Part shown: positions 60,911 through 64,000 of the stretch, in pieces
Position numbering within the stretch: the first letter of the stretch is position 1
Layout of the letters: every line of letters starts with the position of its first letter
NCBI RefSeq assembly: GCF_000020005.1
Contig: NC_010718.1
Location: 1,679,001 to 1,743,000 of the forward strand
DNA from: Natranaerobius thermophilus JW/NM-WN-LF
GTDB lineage: Bacteria; Bacillota; Natranaerobiia; Natranaerobiales; Natranaerobiaceae
Direction of reading: 5' to 3'
DNA: 64,000 bases
Position numbers and translations under genes: made by a program
Notes under the pieces: generated by a model
What the model was told of the DNA's origin: nothing
Databases searched by the model: none
The model's input: only the letters and a program-made list of their open reading frames with translations

Positions 60911-62097
60911 CATTTTTCGCCAGTCCAAAAACTCATCCAATTTTTAATTAATCTAGAAAAGTGGTCTGTTATCCCTGCTTCCTTAACATCTTCACCTGCA
61001 ATTAAAGCCACTTGGGATTCCTTATTCCCATATGAAATTTGATATTCACCAACTTTATCACCTTCAACTATGGGAGGGGAAAGATCATCAGGAATTTGAT
61101 GTTCTTCTTCTATTTCAATTTCATCTGATTCCTCAGTCACCGCAACGAGTTCTTCCTTAACTAATAATGGAAGATACTCTTGATCACCTTTGTTAATTTT
61201 TACTCTGGCAACCAAATCCCCTTTTTCAAGGATTGTATTTGTTTGATAATTAGCAAAACCATAATCCAGCAGGTTCATAGCTTCTTCAAATCTTCCATCT
61301 GAATCCTCATGACTCATGATAATTGCTATATAACGTTCACCGTTTTGTTTTGCTGTCGCAGTAATGGAGTGTTTGGATTCTTCAGTAAATCCGGTCTTAA
61401 ATCCATCACAGCCAGGGTATTGATTAACTAATCTGTTGGTATTACTCAAAAAAATTCCCTCTTCATCATCTTCAACCACTTTTTTGCCCTGTAAGAAATC
61501 TTCAATTAGCCAAATTTCAAGCCAATCGTGAATTTCTTCATATTTTCCCAGTTCAGACGCCATAATAAATATATCCTCGGCTGTGGTTACATGTTCGTCA
61601 TGATGGAGGCCATGGGGATTTTCAAAATTAGTGTTTTTCATTCCTAGTTCTCTAGCTTTATCATTCATTTCATCTACGAAATTATCTACAGTACCAGAGA
61701 TATGCTTAGCTATTGCAATTGAAGCATCGTTTGCCGAACCAACTGCTATGGCTGTTATTAGATCATCTACCGTTATTTTTTCACCTTGTTGCAAAAATAT
61801 TGTGGTACCGGGAATGTCTTCGGCTTCTCTAGGAACAATAACTTCTTCTTCCAAAGCTATTTGCTCATTTTCTAAAGCTTCCATAGTCAGCAGCAATGTC
61901 ATTATTTTAGTTATACTAGCTGGATATACTTGTTCCTGTTTATCTTGTTCTAAGAGAATCTCACCCGATTTCGGTTCACCTAAAAGATAGACAGGTGCCT
62001 CTAATTCGTCTTCCGGACTTGTTTTTGCAGTTGATCCTTGAAAAACTAAACTTATTGCTAAAAATAAAACTAAAACTAAACTAATTTTCCTGACCAA
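60910..62097 (-). CDS. dacF: D-alanyl-D-alanine carboxypeptidase DacF
   Basis: 395 residues. A signal peptide, then DD-peptidase motifs: S-x-x-K in PASITKIMTLL, S-x-N in GSANDAS, K-T-G in DGFKTGFTEE. The C-terminal beta domain is followed by an amphipathic anchor ending FSRLIKNWMSFWTGEK. Its place ahead of spoIIAA-spoIIAB-sigF matches Bacillus dacF, made in the forespore to set cortex crosslinks. The TTG start follows AAGGGGG. Confidence 0.93.
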   Translation of the reverse strand: MVRKISLVLVLFLAISLVFQGSTAKTSPEDELEAPVYLLGEPKSGEILLEQDKQEQVYPASITKIMTLLLTMEALENEQIALEEEVIVPREAEDIPGTTIFLQQGEKITVDDLITAIAVGSANDASIAIAKHISGTVDNFVDEMNDKARELGMKNTNFENPHGLHHDEHVTTAEDIFIMASELGKYEEIHDWLEIWLIEDFLQGKKVVEDDEEGIFLSNTNRLVNQYPGCDGFKTGFTEESKHSITATAKQNGERYIAIIMSHEDSDGRFEEAMNLLDYGFANYQTNTILEKGDLVARVKINKGDQEYLPLLVKEELVAVTEESDEIEIEEEHQIPDDLSPPIVEGDKVGEYQISYGNKESQVALIAGEDVKEAGITDHFSRLIKNWMSFWTGEK

Positions 62098-62222
62098 CTT
62101 AGTTACCCCCTTGAAATGTCGTAAATGGTTGATCGGTTTGTGAATTTAACTTGTTACTAATTCTCTAATATTTGTTATCTATAGTGTGGAAAAAATACCG
62201 AAAAAAAATGCGCAAAAAAAAT

Positions 62223-62252
62223 AAAAGGTCTCTGGTAATTGAGACCTTTTAT
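62223..62252 (-). terminator. Terminator after the pyrimidine nucleoside phosphorylase gene
   Basis: AAAAGGTCTC (62223-62232) pairs with GAGACCTTTT (62241-62250). Further A's on the left form the minus-strand T tail. Confidence 0.88.
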
Positions 62253-62301
62253 TACAAGTTATAACATGAAAATTCTGATGATTTTGTTGTATGGTATCAA
62301 T

Positions 62302-63636
62302 TTAAATGCTATCTAATTCACCTGGATTTGTATTTTCAGTTATCATGCCATAAATAAGTGACTTTCCTGAAGCACTTTCTGAAATATCAAAAGCATCTTC
62401 TAGAATAGGTGCGGCTTGTAATAATTTATCTTCATCGTTATACCATATTTTTGCTAATTCATCACCTGTACTAACTTCATCACCTAGTTTTTTATTTAAT
62501 TCTATCCCAACGGATAAGTCAATTTTATCTTCTTTGGTTGCCCTGCCAGCTCCTAAATTTACACTGGCTAGTCCTACTTTTTTAGCATCTAAATTTGTAA
62601 TAAATCCAGATTTATCTGCTGTTAATATTTTATAGTGCTTGGCTTGAGGCAGATTTTCTGTATTATGTATACCTGATGTATCTCCATTCTGAGCCTTTAC
62701 TAATTGCTCGAGCTTAGCTAAAGCCTCTCCACTGTTTATTTTATTTGATAATAACTTTTTGCCTTCTGTAACTGTGGTAACTTTTTCGGCCATATTCAAT
62801 AAGATGGCTCCTAAATTGAGACATAATTCTTTAAAATCTTCTGGTCCATTGCCCTTCAATGTAGCGATGGCTTCTTGTACTTCTAAGGAATTTCCAACCT
62901 TTCTTCCCAAAGGCTGGTTCATATCACTAATCACTGCCACCGTTTTTCTTCCTAAATTTTTGCCGATATTAACCATCTCATGTCCGAGGGCAGTTGCATC
63001 TTCAAGATTCTCCATAAAAGCCCCTTTGCCTACTTTTACATCCAATACAATCATATTGGTACCAGCTGCAAGTTTTTTACTCATTATTGAGCTTGCTATT
63101 AACGGAATTGAATCTACAGTAGCAGTTACATCTCTTAACGAATAAATTTTGCCATCAGCTGGAGCCAGCTGTTTTGTTTGCCCCACAATAGCTAGGTTAT
63201 GCTTTTGTACCTGTTCAATAAAGTTTTCCATTGACAGTTCAGGGGTAAAACCCAAAAATGCTTCTAATTTGTCAATGGTTCCACCAGAATGACCTAGACC
63301 TCTACCAGACATCTTTGCCACGTTGAGATCTGCTGATGCTACCAGAGGAGCAAGTGCAAGTGTAGTTTTATCCCCTACTCCACCAGTACTGTGTTTGTCA
63401 ACCTTGATACCGGAAATCCTGCTAAGATCTAAAACTTCACCTGAGTGTACCATAGATTTAGTTAATTGGGCAGTTTCTTGGCTATTCAATCCCTGTAAAA
63501 AAGCTGCCATTAAAAAGGATGACATCTGATAGTCAGGTATTTCACCCCTAGTATATCCTTGTACTAAAAAGTCGATTTCACTAGAAGATAATTCTCCACC
63601 TTCACGTTTTTTTACAATGACTTCATAAGCTCGCAT
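62302..63636 (-). CDS. pdp: Pyrimidine-nucleoside phosphorylase
   Basis: 444 residues. It splits thymidine, deoxyuridine or uridine with phosphate. The family signature appears as SGRGLGHSGGTIDKLEA, with KVDKHSTGGVGDKTTL upstream and SIMSKKLAAGTN. ATG at 63636 follows GGGAGG; a frame to 63663 lacks a better site. The purine phosphorylase gene upstream is 75 bases away, giving a salvage pair. Confidence 0.95.
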   Translation of the reverse strand: MRAYEVIVKKREGGELSSSEIDFLVQGYTRGEIPDYQMSSFLMAAFLQGLNSQETAQLTKSMVHSGEVLDLSRISGIKVDKHSTGGVGDKTTLALAPLVASADLNVAKMSGRGLGHSGGTIDKLEAFLGFTPELSMENFIEQVQKHNLAIVGQTKQLAPADGKIYSLRDVTATVDSIPLIASSIMSKKLAAGTNMIVLDVKVGKGAFMENLEDATALGHEMVNIGKNLGRKTVAVISDMNQPLGRKVGNSLEVQEAIATLKGNGPEDFKELCLNLGAILLNMAEKVTTVTEGKKLLSNKINSGEALAKLEQLVKAQNGDTSGIHNTENLPQAKHYKILTADKSGFITNLDAKKVGLASVNLGAGRATKEDKIDLSVGIELNKKLGDEVSTGDELAKIWYNDEDKLLQAAPILEDAFDISESASGKSLIYGMITENTNPGELDSI

Positions 63637-63710
63637 TCTAAGGCCTCCCTGTAATAACGCCATCTCAAGTAGTTTGAATATTTCCTTTAATAGCAGTTGT
63701 TATAGTAAAT

Positions 63711-64000
63711 TTACATTGATGCTAACACTTTTCTTACTAAACTCTGAAATTCGCCCCGAACTCTAGTTGTAACTTCTTCAACTTCTTTATGAGTTAAACG
63801 TTTATCTTGAATTCCTGCAGCCATATTCGTTATACATGAAATCCCTAATACATTCATATTACCGTGATTGGCGGCTATCACTTCTGGCACTGTAGACATA
63901 CCCACTGCACTTGCTCCTATGGTTCGAGCCATTTTGATCTCAGCAGGAGTTTCATAAGAGGGACCAGGTACTCCTAAATATACGCCTTCATAAAGTCCTA
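63711..64000 (-). CDS. punA: Purine nucleoside phosphorylase, 5' end outside the window
   Basis: About 96 C-terminal residues are visible; the frame runs on to the right edge. [21 protein letters not shown] and [13 protein letters not shown] are typical of the trimeric PNP family that cleaves guanosine and inosine. It is followed by the pyrimidine phosphorylase gene with no visible terminator. A symbol is given by family; deoD-type hexamers look different. Confidence 0.9.
   Translation of the reverse strand, partial: GLYEGVYLGVPGPSYETPAEIKMARTIGASAVGMSTVPEVIAANHGNMNVLGISCITNMAAGIQDKRLTHKEVEEVTTRVRGEFQSLVRKVLASM

Noticed and set aside
62150-62200. Possible sigma-F promoter before dacF
   Set aside because: GGTATT followed by GATAACAAAT fits the forespore consensus only with two mismatches; too weak to list.
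1-64000. CRISPR arrays, rRNA genes, prophage or plasmid origins
   Set aside because: No regularly spaced repeats, no rRNA-like sequence and no phage structural or replication genes were seen.

Overview
The window looks like part of the chromosome of an anaerobic, endospore-forming, low-GC Firmicute (Clostridia-like). The evidence is a dense set of sporulation genes (spoIVA, spoIIP, spmA/spmB, spoIIA operon with sigF, spoVAC/AD/AE, a spoVAF/gerA relative, ytfJ), strong AGGAGG-type ribosome sites, and very frequent TTG starts. Two glycine-betaine-type binding proteins, a complete OpuA-like transporter and very acidic secreted lipoproteins suggest salt stress or a halophilic life. A haloalkaliphile such as Natranaerobius would fit, but the species is inferred, not proven.

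Layout. 1-2.3 kb: a Mur-ligase paralogue with altered motifs, then a tRNA array (Asp, Thr, Tyr, Gln) with its own promoter and terminator. 2.3-7 kb (minus strand): cheR, ndk, a phytoene-desaturase-like flavoprotein and a MATE exporter. 7-8.3 kb (plus): an orphan glycine-betaine-binding lipoprotein and tRNA-Pro. 8.3-16.7 kb (minus): nitrilase-like hydrolase, ATP-grasp enzyme, SpoVAF-like germination protein, an FMN-binding-like lipoprotein, a SurA/PrsA-like lipoprotein, pta and a secreted Asp-box protein. 16.8-19.7 kb: two very small genes and a 2.1-kb group II intron sitting directly behind the terminator of a small membrane-protein gene. 19.9-22.9 kb: OpuA-type uptake operon. 23.3-29.7 kb: CAP protein, an unrecognised repeat/coiled-coil protein, spoIVA, and on the plus strand an AprX-like subtilase and a LysM protein.

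29.7-43 kb is a long minus-strand run of housekeeping and sporulation genes: gpsA-plsY-der-radical SAM (DUF512), DUF3189, the capping subunit/YIEGIA/spoIIP/DUF1614 cluster, fni, an IspH-S1 fusion, plsC, cmk and aroH. 43-54.8 kb: rluB, a large transporter, RidA, spmB-spmA-dacB, ytfJ-DUF2953, scpB-scpA, a site-2 protease and a DHH-CBS-tRNA nucleotidyltransferase fusion. 54.9-64 kb: a pair of HgdB-like Fe-S proteins, spoVAE-AD-AC, dodecin, sigF-spoIIAB-spoIIAA-dacF, a pyrimidine nucleoside phosphorylase and the 3' part of a purine nucleoside phosphorylase.

Functionally the window joins forespore gene control (spoIIA), engulfment (SpoIIP), coat and cortex assembly (SpoIVA, DacB, SpmA/B), dipicolinate uptake and germination (SpoVA, SpoVAF-like) with lipid and isoprenoid synthesis and osmolyte uptake. 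The least explained parts are the small-gene/inverted-repeat locus at 16.8-17.2 kb, the nested inverted repeat upstream of the CAP gene, the coiled-coil protein next to spoIVA, the ATP-grasp/nitrilase pair, and the HgdB-like pair beside spoVA.
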